DNA of 64,000 nucleotides from Erythroxylum novogranatense (lineage: Eukaryota > Streptophyta > Magnoliopsida > Malpighiales > Erythroxylaceae): NCBI GenBank assembly GCA_029891385.1, contig CM057234.1, positions 28,072,350 to 28,136,349 of the forward strand, given 5' to 3'. The translations under genes and the position numbers were made by a program. The notes beneath the pieces were generated by a model. That model saw only the letters and a program-made list of their open reading frames with translations. It was not told the DNA's origin and ran no database searches. Positions 24,313 to 36,034 of this stretch are shown in pieces (position 1 is the first letter of the stretch; each line of letters opens with the position of its first letter).

Positions 24313-25269
24313 TCAATAAATATTATATAAAATATTAAAATAAAATAATTTATTAGTAATAAAAATAAAATAATTTATTAGTAATAAAAATAAAATAATT
24401 TATTTTAAGTTTTATTTAATTTACAATTATTATTAGTAATAAAATATTTATTATTATTTTAAAACTTTGAAAAAGGGGAAGGAGAGGTAGGAGGAGGAAA
24501 TTTTCAAAATTTTGCAAAAAGTCCCCAATTTTTAAAATTTTCGGTACCAACCCAGTATTTGATGGTATTTTGAATACCTAGTAGGTATTTGACGGTATTT
24601 TAAATACCGACCAAATGCAGATCGAAATTGGCGGAATACTTAAGGTATTTTTCATTTGGTACCACCTACACCCATCTTGATGTGGGTTTTCGGTAAACGG
24701 TATGTATTGGAATCGATGCGATGCGAAATTCTAAATAATGCCCAAGACAAATTTTTATAATCTTATTTTATTTTCACAAATTATCCATTTTGTTAATTTA
24801 TAAATTACGTGTTTTGTATAAATTATTTAATAAATTAATACATTTATGTAGTAACAAAATTAATTTAAAAATAAAAAAATGGATTGAAATGTCTTGCCAG
24901 ACTATTGGACTCTGTTTTTGTTGTTCATGACCTGTTTCAATTTTTAACAGAAATGGACCTTGTTCCCATAAGTCTGGACCTAAAATATGATTCTTTTCTT
25001 AATCTTTCATAAGACAGTTGATTCAGGCCCTTGTAAGCTTACCATTTTCACTTAAAACAAAATTTATAAATAATTAATAAATTAATAACTCAAAATTAAA
25101 TAATTAATCGACTAATATTTACATTAAAACATGAGTTATCATCACTTAAACCAAAGGAAGGCGTTTATTTTGAATTTAGTTCGAAATTAATAGATTTAGT
25201 TTAAATTGATTGAATTTTGAATTAAATTTAAACTGTATTTTTAAAAAACTTAGATTTAAGTGTGGTCCA

Positions 25270-26000
25270 ACCAATGTTAAGAATACCGTACTGGATTTAG
25301 TATCGGATTAAGTTCTAATGCTGATCTTTAGTATCGGTGCTAGGTTATCTAGGATCTAGTTTAAATTTTTTAAATTTATAAAATAGTTCATGAATTTTTC
25401 AAAATTACAAAATATTCAATTGTTATATTATACAGTTGTACTTTATATTTTTAACCATGTCTCAAAAATCATAATAATAAATAATAATCACAATTTTAAT
25501 TTAATTTATAAAATTAATTTAATAATTATTAATAAATATAATTAAATTTATAATATATTTTAAAATATATAAATTTCAAATAAATTTTGATTTCATAATA
25601 AAAATATATAAAAATATTAGTTTATAAATAATAATTTTTAAATTATTTATTTAAAAATAAATTTTTATTAATAAATATTATATTTTTATTAAAATAAATT
25701 TAAATAAAAATAATTTATTTTAAAGTTTTGTTTAATTTATAATTATTATTAGTAATAAAAATATTTATTTTATTTTAAAAATTAAAAATCACAATAATTA
25801 TAAAAGTTAAAGTAAATAAAATAACCAGTTAAAAATTTTGAAAAAGAGGGAAGGAAAGGTAGGAGGGAGGAAAGGAGAGTTTAAATTTTTTTAAAATTAA
25901 AAAAAAAGTTTCCCAATTTTTAAAAATTTTTGGTACTAGCTAACATTTTAAATACCGATCGGTATTAAACTCGATACAATTAACCATCCGTTTTGTACTT
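25270..26000. mobile_element. Diverged relative of the long-TIR element
   Basis: The left part (25273-25480, AATACCGTACTGG ... AGTATCGGTGC ... TTTTTCAAAATTACAAAAT) resembles the reverse complement of 23945-24175. The right part (25850-25990, GGAAGGAAAGGTAGGAGGGAGG, then AATACCGATCGGTATTAAAC) resembles the right arm at 24470-24620. It looks like a shortened, decayed copy of the same family. No coding. Confidence 0.5.
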
Positions 26001-26029
26001 CTCACTAAAGAAAGGTTTTAAGTTTTAAC

Positions 26030-26768
26030 ATTCTTGTAATACTCATTTTGTTGCTATAAATACTTCTTTAGCAATCATATAATGTGGTTGCTGTAAAGAA
26101 GTCATGTAAATTTAGCAACCAAATTTATTGGTTGCTAATAGAAAATTTGAAATATTTATAGCGACCACTCAATAGTTGGTTGTTAAGTTGGTTGTTAATA
26201 ATAATTTTCTATAGCGACCATTAAAGTTGTTGCTAAAATTGTTAAGTTTGGCCGTTATATTATTATCCATGAATTGTAAGTTTTAGTGACCATCTATAGC
26301 CACCAAGTATTGATTGGTTGGTAAAAAATATACGTAACTTATGTATTGCAACCAAGTAATTTTTGGTTGCAAAATGTATATAATTAGCAACCATTTTACT
26401 ATGATTGCTGTAAAGTAAAGAAGTCATGTATATTTAGCAACTAAATTTATTGGTTGCTAATGAAAAATTTGAAATACTTGTAGTGACCACTCAATAGTTG
26501 GTTGTTAATTTGGTTGTTAATAATAATTTTCTATAGCGACCATTAAAGTTGTCGCTAAAATTGTAAAATTTGATCGTTATATTATTATCCATGAATTGTA
26601 AGTTTTAGTGACCATCTATAGCCACCAAGTATTGATTGGTTGGTAAAAAATATACGTAACTTATATATTGCAACCAAATAATTTTTTGCTGCAAAATATA
26701 TATAATTAGCAACCATTTTACTATGGTTGCTGAGAATTTGGTTACTGAAACCAAATTTTCTTGTAGTG
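26030..26768. repeat. Right subterminal region and TIR of the composite CACTA, with a 320-bp tandem duplication
   Basis: TAGCAACCAA / GGTTGCTA words fill this stretch. A block starting TGTAAAGAAGTCATGTA at about 26091 is repeated from about 26410 with few changes (period about 320 bp). The region ends GGTTACTGAAACC ... TTTTCTTGTAGTG. Confidence 0.85.
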
Positions 26769-27029
26769 ATTGTATTATAAAGTTTTAAGTCCACAAAAAT
26801 TCAATATCGATTACTTTGCCTTTAAAATTATTTAACAACTACTAATTCTTGCGTCAATCCTTGACCTAGGAATAGATTATATAAAGAGTAAACAAAAACA
26901 ATCGAAGGAAACCAGTTTTAGAAAACTACGAGAAAGGACAGAGATTGTAGAACATAAGCAGCCCAACTTCTTAGTCTATTCCTTGTAGCCAATTGCTCTA
27001 GTCGTAGTTTAGTGACAATTATTTAAAGG

Positions 27030-28018
27030 TATTCTTTATCTTGTACATATTTAGACGCATATGATAAAGTCAATAGGATAATTGTAATAAAATTAAAATG
27101 AGATTATAATTTTGATATTCATATTACATTTATATATTATCTCTAAATTATTCCTAGTTATTGTTCTATTAAGATTGGATATTAATAAAACATTAGAATA
27201 ATAGCAATTATTTTGTTTTCCTTATGGAGAAAATAGATGATCTCATAGGTTAAAGTATAGAGATACTTAAATAAGCGTATGTTTGCTTGTTAGAGAATAA
27301 GTTCACTAAATAGACACGATATGAGAAATTCATTTAGAATATTAATTATATGACTTTGGAATTTCATTGTAATGATTGTATAATTGATCTTTTGACTTAA
27401 AGTCTCCAAAGTTATCTTATATAAAATTACTATATTTTAATACTACTTATGACCTATTTAATCATAGGTCGATTAATCGATAATCATTAGATGTAGCATG
27501 AACTATATGAAGGTAGTTGTGTGATCAATATAGGATTCACCACCCTAAAGTAATTAGGAGAAATCTTTCATTGTTTTCGATTAATACTGATTCGAAAAAC
27601 CTTGGCTAAGATAAAATAACGTTTTGTAAATAATTTACCAATTTTATTAATTGAATCGATATCTAATGACAAACAACTAATATAATTGAATTTAAAATAG
27701 AGTAAACATTAATTTCATACTCTATGTCTAATCAAAAATTGTATGATGAAATGATTAAATTATATAAAAAATCATACACAAAAGGGTTAGTTAAAACTAC
27801 TTTGAGATTCCTAAATATTTAGATGGTCATGATGCTTTGCTAAACGTCAATCTTGATCTATGATTATAAATTATTTGATTAGAGAATTAAAGATAAATTA
27901 ATTTTTTAAACTTATCTAATTCTAATCATAAATTATAATTATAATTTATAATCATTTTCAGTATATTTAGAAACATAACGAGTTACTTGTAATTAAATTC
28001 CTTCCCAAATTTCTAACA
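27030..28018 (-). mobile_element. Degenerate LTR-like relic (copy B)
   Basis: The reverse complement begins TGTTAGAAATTTGGG at 28018 and is collinear with copy A (621-3420) through several landmarks (TTAGGGTGGTGAATC, AAGTATCTCTATACTTTA). The other end is not defined, and I see no target duplication. It is read as a solo LTR relic. Confidence 0.5.
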
Positions 28019-28147
28019 CAAGATTCTCAGGGCTAAATCATGCTCACCATTAACCACTTCTCATGTATATCAGGTCCAATCTAATAAATTCAAGAAGCGT
28101 ACCACGCATTCAAGAAAAGTATTGGCATCCGAAATAGCCCTTCAAAT

Positions 28148-28232
28148 CACCCGTACCTCAATACTTTGTACCCTTTGTCCCTTTTACATCCCAACCATTT
28201 ATTCAAGGGTACAGAGCATTGGGGTACAGGTG
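28148..28232. repeat. Short hairpin (fold-back)
   Basis: The arm 28148-28176 (CACCCGTACCTCAATACTTT...) pairs with 28205-28232 (AAGGGTACAGAGCATTGGGG...) around a loop of about 28 nt, with about four mismatches. It may be a tiny MITE or a small-RNA-type hairpin. Confidence 0.55.
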
Positions 28233-28476
28233 ACTTACACCTCTCAACGCTCTCCTTAGGCTTACACGAGCCTTACTGCTCATGCTTTTTAAGAGCTCTA
28301 CTTCACTCACACACTCTTACTCTTCATTCTCCGTTAATGCTTCTGACTCAAGGCAGTAAAATTTAGAAACTCCTTGGCCTCCAGATACTTTTCCTGTCTA
28401 TAAGTATCATTCTTCACATCAGAAAAATCACAAAAAGATTTGCATTTCTTTTTTTGAGCCTTCTTATCTTGGTAGC

Positions 28477-28605
28477 ATGGATAACAACCAGATTCAGCAA
28501 CTGGATGCTGAATTGAAACAATACATCTCTGTCTGTTACACGGGGCCAGATTTTGACTTGAAAGTTAGAAAGATACAAGAGATACAAACCCGAAATAGCT
28601 GTTAG
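28477..28605 (+). CDS. Short ORF with plant-like leader, unidentified
   Basis: ATG at 28477 opens 42 codons (MDNNQIQQLDAELKQYISVC, then YTGPDFDLKVRKIQEIQTRN, SC, stop). Upstream lies a TATA-like CTATAAGTA near 28398 and a pyrimidine-containing leader, so this could be a small gene or the surviving first exon of a truncated one. The sequence is charged and helix-prone, with no signal peptide. I do not recognise a family. Confidence 0.3.
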   Translation: MDNNQIQQLDAELKQYISVCYTGPDFDLKVRKIQEIQTRNSC

Positions 28606-29502
28606 TTTCAATACCTGTCATTCACAATATAAAATAATTCTAATACTTTTTTCAAAATTATTGCACATAAGAATCCATAAAACCAAAGGCTAGTTAATAT
28701 CAGTTTGTATTTGGTGGAGAATAATGCTTTTAGCATATTCCACCATTCAATCGTAGAATACAATGATGAGCTTGGTTCCACTTTGGAGCATTCTAACATA
28801 ACTAATAATTAGCAAAAATGCTACTACGATCTTTTTCCATTTTTCATGCGACATGCTATTCCTATTTCTTAACAAATTGTGTTCCTCTTAAAAATCTATA
28901 ATAATGAAGATTAACTTGTTCAATTTGATAACATCTAGGAACGGACGCCACTTTCATATTTTTGTCCCCGTAAACTTAAAAAAGTGAAATTACATATTCC
29001 ACGCCGAAGGCCATCGATAGTGTGGTCTTCATGGTTATTTTTCTCTCTCTCTCTCTTTTTTTTTTGACTCGACTCTTATTTTGTTATGCTTATGAATTCC
29101 ATGCCAAATCTTCTTCTTCATCTGCCAACATATATAACAATTTATTTTCCTTTTACAACGACAACATATATACATAAGAGAAATATGCTTTCTCATTAGA
29201 TCTTGATCGTGGAAAAACAAATTTGGTCTGAAAGCCTCCCATTATGTCAACCTATGTTGCCTTTTATTAGGTTTGACTTGTGTTTCAGCAAAACCTTATC
29301 TTAATTGCGGATACCAATATTTCTACGACCCTTGACACTGTCCTGTGTTCGCATCATGGTCTGGTGGAGTTTTTGTACCGTTTTCTCAACCAACAAACTA
29401 CAAATACATCTTGGAGTTATTTATCTTGCAACCCTTTTCTGCAGTTCCTTCAGTATAGCAAGCGGGTAAGAATTTCAGCCTTTGTTACCAGAAGTTCGAG
29501 AC

Positions 29503-32500
29503 ATGAGTACTTCTCAGAGCTTTCTTATGATCATCATCAACGTTTTAGTGCTTTTCTGGGTTGCCAGAGGTTGCTCCAACGGAGAATGCAAGGTCAGTGA
29601 ATTGTCGCTGACGAAGATTTTACTTTGTGCACAATCTTACAAGTGTTAATGATTTTGATCAGTTTCATGGTTTCCGATGTTCAGCTTTTAGATGAATGCT
29701 CGTCGGATCAGGATTGTGAAGCTGGGCTTTACTGTTTCTCCTGTTCAGATGGATTTTCAGGTTCTAGATGTGTAAGATCAACCGCCACTAACCAATTCAA
29801 GCTTCTGGTAAGAATCTGTCTCTCTTATTACTACCAGTCTCAAATTAGAAGGAAAAGAAGAAGGTACATAAGGTTTAGAACTTAATTAGAAGAGAATTCA
29901 AGAAATATAATTTTGTTTGGTTGGAGGAATAACCATGCAAGAAATTGGAAGGGCTAATCTTTCCCTTCCATTGGAGAACGGTGAAGCGTTCAGAAGAGGA
30001 GCGGAATCCATCCTGGATTCCAGTTTTTCTCTTAAAAATTAAGATATTAATTAGATGTATATAGTTGTACCACTTGTCACACCAGAGGAACCTTCCACTG
30101 TCATGCCAACAGTAGTATTGTTGTTCTGTTCTTTTTCTTTTATTTCCACTTCCAAACAACCCGGCCGTTGGTTGAGAGGGCTTGATCGCAAAAACCATCG
30201 AGATAAAGTCAGTTTTTTAACTTTGTTTAATCCAGTATGCGGATGAGGATCAACTTACGTGCCAATTCGGCAGCTTCTAGGAAGGTTGATTTGGCTTGGC
30301 CTATTTAGGCCGGTACTTTGACGGGTACCAAGTTTTTCTTTTTTTCTATTTTTAAGGAATTAATTAAAAAAAATCGAACTGGTTTAGGAGAGCCTAAAGG
30401 CTAAAACCAAGTACAGAGAGAATAAGAGTTCACAAGGAAACAGCTAAGAAACAGAAGTAAACCAAGTTACACTACAACTTTATAGGAAGCAAAAGTAGTC
30501 ACCTTCAAAAAAAAAAAAAAAAAAAAAGGGAAGCAAAAGTAGTCTGAAGGGAAGCCAATGGCAGAAGGCTTTAGGAGAATCAAGAGCTCTCATAACTCAT
30601 ATTTGAAGGAATGTTATGGGAAAAGATTATTTTTCTGCTGACTGCAAATTAATAAGGTTATTATTTTGTGATCGAAAGGTCACAAGTTTAAGTCAAAAAA
30701 TAATTTATTTATAAAATTTAAAGAAAATCTTACGTGCAATTGATTACTCTCTTTGTAAAATTTAAAGAAAAACTTATTTACAATTGATTATTCTCCTCTA
30801 AACCTCACAGAGCAAAAAGGCTAATTTGTGCCTGGAGAAATCTTACCATTCCTTTCCATCAGATAAAGACAAATGTAAAGAAAGACAAATAACCTTTGTT
30901 AGTGAATCTGACTTGATCTACCCATGAGAAGAAATAAGACCATGAGATGGCATTAAATGAGAGCTCAGAAATGGAGAGTCACTCCAAAAAGTAGAGAAAA
31001 AGCTTCATGTTCTGTACCTATGGCCTAAGCTCATTTAATTGATGATGTTGCAATTTATACCTGAGCAACAGAGTTCCTTTCCTCTGGACTTCATACATCC
31101 TCACTTATTAAAGTTTATGTTATAGAAAGTTTAGATTAAAAAAAAAGAAAAAGCTTTTATATTACAACCTTTTCAAGTTCATATTTAATGTATTAAAAAA
31201 AATTCTATTGTATCTAGCACTCCTCAATTAGCCACATTGCTGTTATAGGAACACTAGGACTGAAGCAATAAGAGAGACTAGAGCTACATAATCTAAAGTC
31301 ACTTGGCTGCTTTTTAGCTTGTTCAGGAAATATATGGTATTTATGTTTATGCTCTTTCTTGTTTGTGGTTAATAGAACAATTCTCTTCCTCTCAACAAAT
31401 ATGCATTTTTGACAACCCACAATGCCTTTGCTATTGACGGATATCCATCCCACACCGGACTCCCTCGGATCACATTTACCAATCAAGAAGATAGTATCAC
31501 TAACCAACTAAATGTACGCTCTTTTGCTCCATTTTGTTACCTTTTGCTTGGTATTCAGCTAGATTTCACGTTACCTTATGTATATAAACTCTTTTTTATT
31601 AATCAAGAATGGAGCTCGAGCCTTGATGCTAGACACTTACGATTTTCAAGGAGATGTATGGCTGTGCCATTCGTCCAATGGAAAATGCCATGACTATACT
31701 GCTTTTGTAAGTAAAATTGTATTCATTTTCTTCAGAACTTTCGATTGACAAAAAGTGACACAAGTGCTCTCTGGAGCTTTCAGGGGCCGGCTATTGACAC
31801 TATGAAGGAAATTGAAACTTTCATGACAGCCAACCCGGCAGAGATTGTGACCTTGATATTAGAAGATTATGTCCAAGCACCAAATGGGTTGACAAAGGTC
31901 TTCACCAATGCTGGTTTGATGAAATACTGGTTTCCAGTAACAAGTATGCCTAAAAACGGTGGAGATTGGCCACTGGTTAGCGACATGATCGAAAATAACC
32001 ACAGGCTACTTGTGTTTACTTCAATTAAAACCAAGGAAGAGAGTGAAGGAATTGCGTACCAATGGAACTACATGGTTGAAAATCAGTGTAAGAAGAACAA
32101 GAACTAATTTCCCAGCTCTAATCACGCCATTTTACTTCTCTTTTTTTTTTTTTCTCATTTTTCTGCAATTACTATGTGCTTTTGAATTGTGATTTTTCAG
32201 ATGGAGATGGGGGTATGCATGCAGGAAATTGTCCAAATAGAGCAGAATCAGCTCCTATGAATGACAGTATGAAATCATTGGTGTTGGTAAATTACTTCCC
32301 ATCGATACCCATCAAGCGGTTCGCATGCTTAGATAACTCGGGAGACCTAATAAACATGCTCCATACTTGCTATGCTGATTCTGGAAACAGATGGGCGAAT
32401 TTTGTTGCTGTGAACTACTACATGGTATGCAATGATACATACTTCAAAATCATTACTTCTTTGACTATAAATTCTGCTGATTCATTATAGTTTAGTTAAA

Positions 32501-32746
32501 TGGAAAACAAAAGTAAGTGCTTAATGCAACTTTTTGCAGAGGAGTGAAGGGGGAGGATCCTTTCAAGCCGTGGATATACTCAACGGGCAGCTTTTGTGTG
32601 GATGTGATGATGTCCATGCATGTGCGGTAAGCTATATATGTATACTTGGGCACTACCTTATGGTTAAACTCACATTTAACATATTATTGACATTTTCTCC
32701 TCATATGTTGCAGCTTGGCTCATCTTCAGGGGCGTGCACCAGCTAA
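29503..32746 (+). CDS. PI-PLC X-domain-containing protein (At5g67130-like), eight exons
   Basis: Exons 29503-29592, 29685-29807, 31376-31513, 31608-31706, 31784-32087, 32201-32424, 32540-32626 and 32714-32746 join in phase at GT-AG sites to 365 codons plus stop. The start is the first ATG after an in-frame TAA about 40 nt upstream. Residues 7-22 (FLMIIINVLVLFWVA) form a signal peptide. A Cys-rich segment (DECSSDQDCEAGLYC) comes before the PLC-X-like TIM barrel. His86 in TTHNAF, Asp126 in LMLDTYDF, His138 in WLCHS and the LEDY acidic pair (178-179) fit the catalytic pattern of the bacterial-type PI-PLC fold. The C-terminal part has VNYFPS, FVAVNYYM and NGQLLCGCDD. The family is known as secreted or GPI-anchored PLC-like proteins of poorly known substrate. 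This copy stops shortly after LCGC and lacks the hydrophobic GPI tail I recall in At5g67130. Intron 2 is 1.57 kb. It is the only intact host gene here. Confidence 0.92.
29808..31375 (+). other. Intron 2 of the PLC-X gene (1.57 kb)
   Basis: GTAAGA donor and TTAATAG acceptor. It holds a poly-A run (about 30505-30526) flanked by copies of GGAAGCAAAAGTAGTC, otherwise AT-rich. Short frames on both strands inside it show no family similarity. Confidence 0.85.
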
Positions 32747-33379
32747 GATTTTCAATCAGAGGAAATTCCATTGTAAAGTTTGCTGATTAATATTTCAGGG
32801 TTTTTACTAAATTTATGAAATAAGAGTAGATTAAAGCATACTCTTAGTTAGGTGGAGCAAAGTCAATTTATTATCTGGCATGGTTTATAGAGCAATTTTA
32901 TTTTTGTCACATAGGATTACATTTTGTAATCATATCAACTCTAATATTATCCAACATAAAATAACAATTGATCATTTATTGACAGGCATGGATTTCAATT
33001 ATATAGACTTAAGTCTAATAATTGATTTAATATATCTCTAACGTTCGATGAAATAAAAAAATTAAGTATCATGATTTTATTTATCCATAAGTCATTGTCA
33101 AGCAATCATCATTTTCAAGAACAACGACATTCTCTTTAAAAAATATTTTCTCACACTTCTTCTCTGTACCTTTTACTAATTTGATTATTGGAGGTCAAAT
33201 ATGGACAAACAGACTTAACACTTGATTTTGTACGCCCATTAAGAAGAAGTTCAGAATACAAATTCATACTATGTTTCCAATCCATTACGCTAGACTTAAC
33301 TTTAGACTTTCGAGCTTATACTTAAGCCCAAAAAATAAAGGACATTGAAATTATACTACATCCTTCGGTGCCCATAATG
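32747..33379. other. 3' flank of the PLC-X gene, no gene seen
   Basis: AT-rich. The first 100 bp probably contain the gene's 3' UTR. No other supported feature before the copia element. Confidence 0.5.
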
Positions 33380-33589
33380 TGTTGCAATCAAAAGAATAAA
33401 AGTTGGAGAAGATTACTTCATGATTATAGTGATTAGGATTCAGATTGTAATTACTTATTTTGTGTCCTTATTTAACTCATAATTATTGTAAATTTACTTT
33501 AGCAAAACATAAACCTCAAGTGTATATATATACGAGAAAAAGGAGGAAGAATATATATGAAAATCATACTTTCATCCACGTGCGCTTCA
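33380..33589 (+). repeat. 5' LTR of the copia element
   Basis: Begins TGTTGCAATC and ends GCGCTTCA. Contains GTATATATATACGAG, a TATA-like site, near 33520. It is immediately followed by the primer site TGGTATCAAAGATATC (33590-33605), an initiator tRNA-Met-like match. Confidence 0.93.
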
Positions 33590-33666
33590 TGGTATCAAAG
33601 ATATCTGCGTAATCTCATATTATACAGCTTTTTGAACATATCCCTCTCACCCGAAACCCACTTCAA

Positions 33667-34680
33667 ATGGCAGATGCTATCCCCAAACTTCCATCACCCG
33701 AATTGAACCAAATAATCAACCCATCATTCAGTATCAAAATGAATCTACCCATTTTAACCCCGGCATCATTCTGAATGAAGAGAATTATGATGTCTGGTCA
33801 CAAATCGTTGAAATCCATATTGTAGCTAGGGAGAAACAAGAGTTTATCATAGGATTAGACCCTCCTCCTGTCATGGGCGATCCTAAATATCAAAAGTGGA
33901 ATGTTGACAATCAAAAGGTGCGTGGTTGGCTGCTCACTAACATGAAACCAGAGCTGATGAAGAGATATATGCGATTACCTACAGCTAGAGCAATTTGGAC
34001 AGCTTTATCTAAGGCGTATTATGATGGAAGCGATGAAACCCATATTTTTTCATTGCATCAGAAGACATGGATGCTTAGACAAGCTGGTCGGACCTTAGCC
34101 ATTTACTTTGGTGAGCTTTCTGAACTCTTTACCGAATTGGATTATCGTGAAACTGTTGTTATGAAAGATCCCGATGATGTGAAAATATATGAGGATTCAA
34201 TTCAACGTATGCATATTTATATATTCTTAAACGGTTTGGATTCTGATTATGACCAAGTTCGTGGTGAGATTTTGAGAATGGAACCCAGGCCATGTCTTGA
34301 AAAAGCATATGCCTATGTACATTGAGAAGCTAATCGAAGGGTCCTACATCGAACTGAATCAACTGGAGAGGCTATAGTACTCATGGCCAAGGGTGGAAAA
34401 TTTCGTAAGCAAAAGAACAATGGGAACACCTAAAGGAGCTATGAGGTTTCCAAGTCTTCCGAAAAAAAGGATGGTAGTCAATTGTATTGTACAGATTGCG
34501 AGATGGTTGGTCACACAGCTGCACGTTGCTATACTAATATAGGATATCCATCATGGTGGGATCCCGAAAAAGCACCTAAGCGCAAAGGGAAGGCAAATCT
34601 TATGGAGACTTCCTTATCAGACAAATAGGTTGATGACGGGAAGAAAGAACATTCAACTGTCCTGAATGTCATATCTACTG
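33667..34680 (+). pseudogene. gag: gag of the copia element
   Basis: A possible start is ATG 33667 (MADAIPKLPSPELNQ), but the main frame from about 33710 is different, so a shift lies near the N-terminus. The core contains NYDVWSQIVEIHIVA, RGWLLTNMKPELMKRYMRLP and AIWTALSKAYYDGSDE (a UBN2/retrotran-gag type domain). A stop at 34323 follows AYAYVH. Beyond further stops (34432, 34626) lies the CCHC knuckle CTDCEMVGHTAARC near 34490-34530. The stop at 34323 is TGA before GAAGCTAATCG, and that at 34626 is TAG. Both fit C-to-T changes of CGA and CAG. Confidence 0.85.
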
Positions 34681-34963
34681 GTAAGTCTTTTAAAGCTTCC
34701 TCTCTGTCTAGTTCAAATACTTGGATTATTGATTCAGGAGCGACTGAGCTTATGACTTCTGATTGTACTGTGAAATACATGCACAAACCAACCATCCATG
34801 AAGTCAAGACCGTGAGTGGTGAAATTGTAACCATAATTGGTGAAGATTCTAAAACTTTAAATGAATTAGACCTCAACTCCATTCTTGTTATTCCCTCTTT
34901 AAGTTATACCCTATTATCTGTTGCGCAAATAACAACTGCACTTCAATGCATCGTAATTTTTTA
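34681..34963 (+). pseudogene. pol: Protease region of the copia element
   Basis: WIIDSGATE (about 34723-34749) is the aspartic protease active site (copia usually has DSGAT/S-H; here the His position reads Leu after Glu). IPSLSYTLLSVAQIT near 34893 is the usual downstream block. The frame stops at 34961. Confidence 0.8.
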
Positions 34964-35042
34964 GCCTTATTTTTGTGTTTTTAAGGACATCAAGACGAGG
35001 CAGACGATTGGCTGTGGCACTAGGAAGGGAAATCTATATTAT

Positions 35043-36034
35043 TTGGATCTTAAGCCATCATCTTTGAAAGTTCTGGCAACGACATCATGTTTATCCGCTA
35101 CTTCATCTAGTATTTCTAAACTTTGGCTTATTTATAAACAATTTGGTCATGTTTCGTTTGGATATTTGAAACATTTATTTCCGAATAAATTTATGAATCT
35201 TGATTTGAAATCTTTTGAATGTGATGTGTGTGCTTTGGCAAAAAGTCACCTTATGAATTTTAAGTCACATGCTACTCGTAGTCCAAAACCGTTTATGCTT
35301 GTTCATTCTGACGTATGGGGTCCTTGCAAAATTCCTACTTTAAATGGTGCAAAATGGTTTGTGTCATTCATAGATGACTGTAGTCGTATGACATGGATTT
35401 ATCTCATGAAAAATAAAAGTGAAGTCTGTGATTTATTTCAAAAATTCTTTGTCATGATTTCAAATCAATATAATGTGAAAATACAAATCCTAAGAACGGA
35501 TAATGGCGGCGAATATGTGAATCATGAATTGTCGAATTTTTTAGTAAAACATGGTATTATTCATCAAACCTCATGTCCTTACACCCCCCAACAAAATGGT
35601 ACTGCTGAACGAAAAAATAGGCATTTGTTAGAAATGACAAGGTCTATGTTGATTGGATCTAGAATGTCACTACAGTTTTGGGGCGAAGCTATTACTGCAT
35701 CCACTTACTTGATAAATCGACTTCCTTCAAATATTTTGAACTTAAGAACCCCTCTAAACGAATTGGCTAATCATATAACTATGCCTTCGATTTCAAATTT
35801 GTCTCCAAAAGTATATGGTTGCATTGCATTTGTATATGTACATTCTAATGAACGGAAAAGTAAATTGCATCCACGAGCATGTAAGTGTGTGTTTGTTGGG
35901 TATGGGGTGAATAAAAAAGGGTATAGGTGTTATAGTCCTACTTTACAGAAAATGTTTGTAACTAGAGATGTAACATTCCATGAAAATACCTTTTATTATG
36001 ATAAGGAGGCAACTGCAAGTAAGGGGGAAATATG
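35043..36034 (+). pseudogene. pol: Integrase of the copia element
   Basis: The GAG-pre-integrase zinc region (FGHVSFGYLKHLF, CDVCALAKSH; 35140-35250) is followed by the core: HSDVWGPCK (about 35307), SFIDDCSRMTWIYLM, LRTDNGGEYVNHE (about 35490) and CPYTPQQNGTAERKNRHLLE (about 35575-35633). The D, D and E catalytic residues are visible. GYGVNKKGYRCYSP and FVTRDVTFHE end the domain before a stop at 36032. Confidence 0.9.

Larger units (their letters stand above)
22303..24731. mobile_element. Long-TIR (Mutator-like, Pack-MULE-type) element
   Basis: The ends are long inverted repeats of about 230-280 bp. The left arm (22303-22530, GAATTTCGTACC... GGTGTAGGTGGTA ... CAAAATACCGGTCAAATACC ... TTGGGAGACTTTTTTGC) pairs with the reverse complement of 24460-24731. 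Both arms run into a polypyrimidine/polypurine block (CCCTCCCTCC left, GGAGGAGG right). There is no transposase, and a GH17 gene fragment lies inside. Long TIRs with captured coding DNA suggest a Pack-MULE. I could not find a clean 9-bp target duplication (CAATATTGT left, TAAATAATG right). A second, inverted GGTA/TACC-rich segment at 23945-24175 suggests nesting or internal rearrangement. Confidence 0.65.
5606..26768. mobile_element. Composite 21.2 kb CACTA element with nested insertions
   Basis: The left terminus (5606) reads CACTACAAGAAAA and the right terminus (26768) is its inverted partner. The match extends through GTTTCAGTAACCA, about 28 bp of TIR with few mismatches. ATT lies immediately outside both ends, which is a 3-bp target duplication typical of CACTA elements. 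Subterminal arrays of TAGCAACCAA / TTGGTTGCTA words occur at 5620-6480 and 26080-26750. Without the chromovirus at 11830-22221 the element is about 10.8 kb; without the long-TIR element at 22303-24731 it is about 8.3 kb. I found no transposase gene, so it is non-autonomous. It carries host gene fragments (VPS35L-like exons at 7779-8798). Confidence 0.85.

Noticed and set aside
29875..30198. Overlapping frames on both strands within the long intron of the PLC-X gene
   Set aside because: No domain and no conserved motif; they lie between well-supported splice sites.
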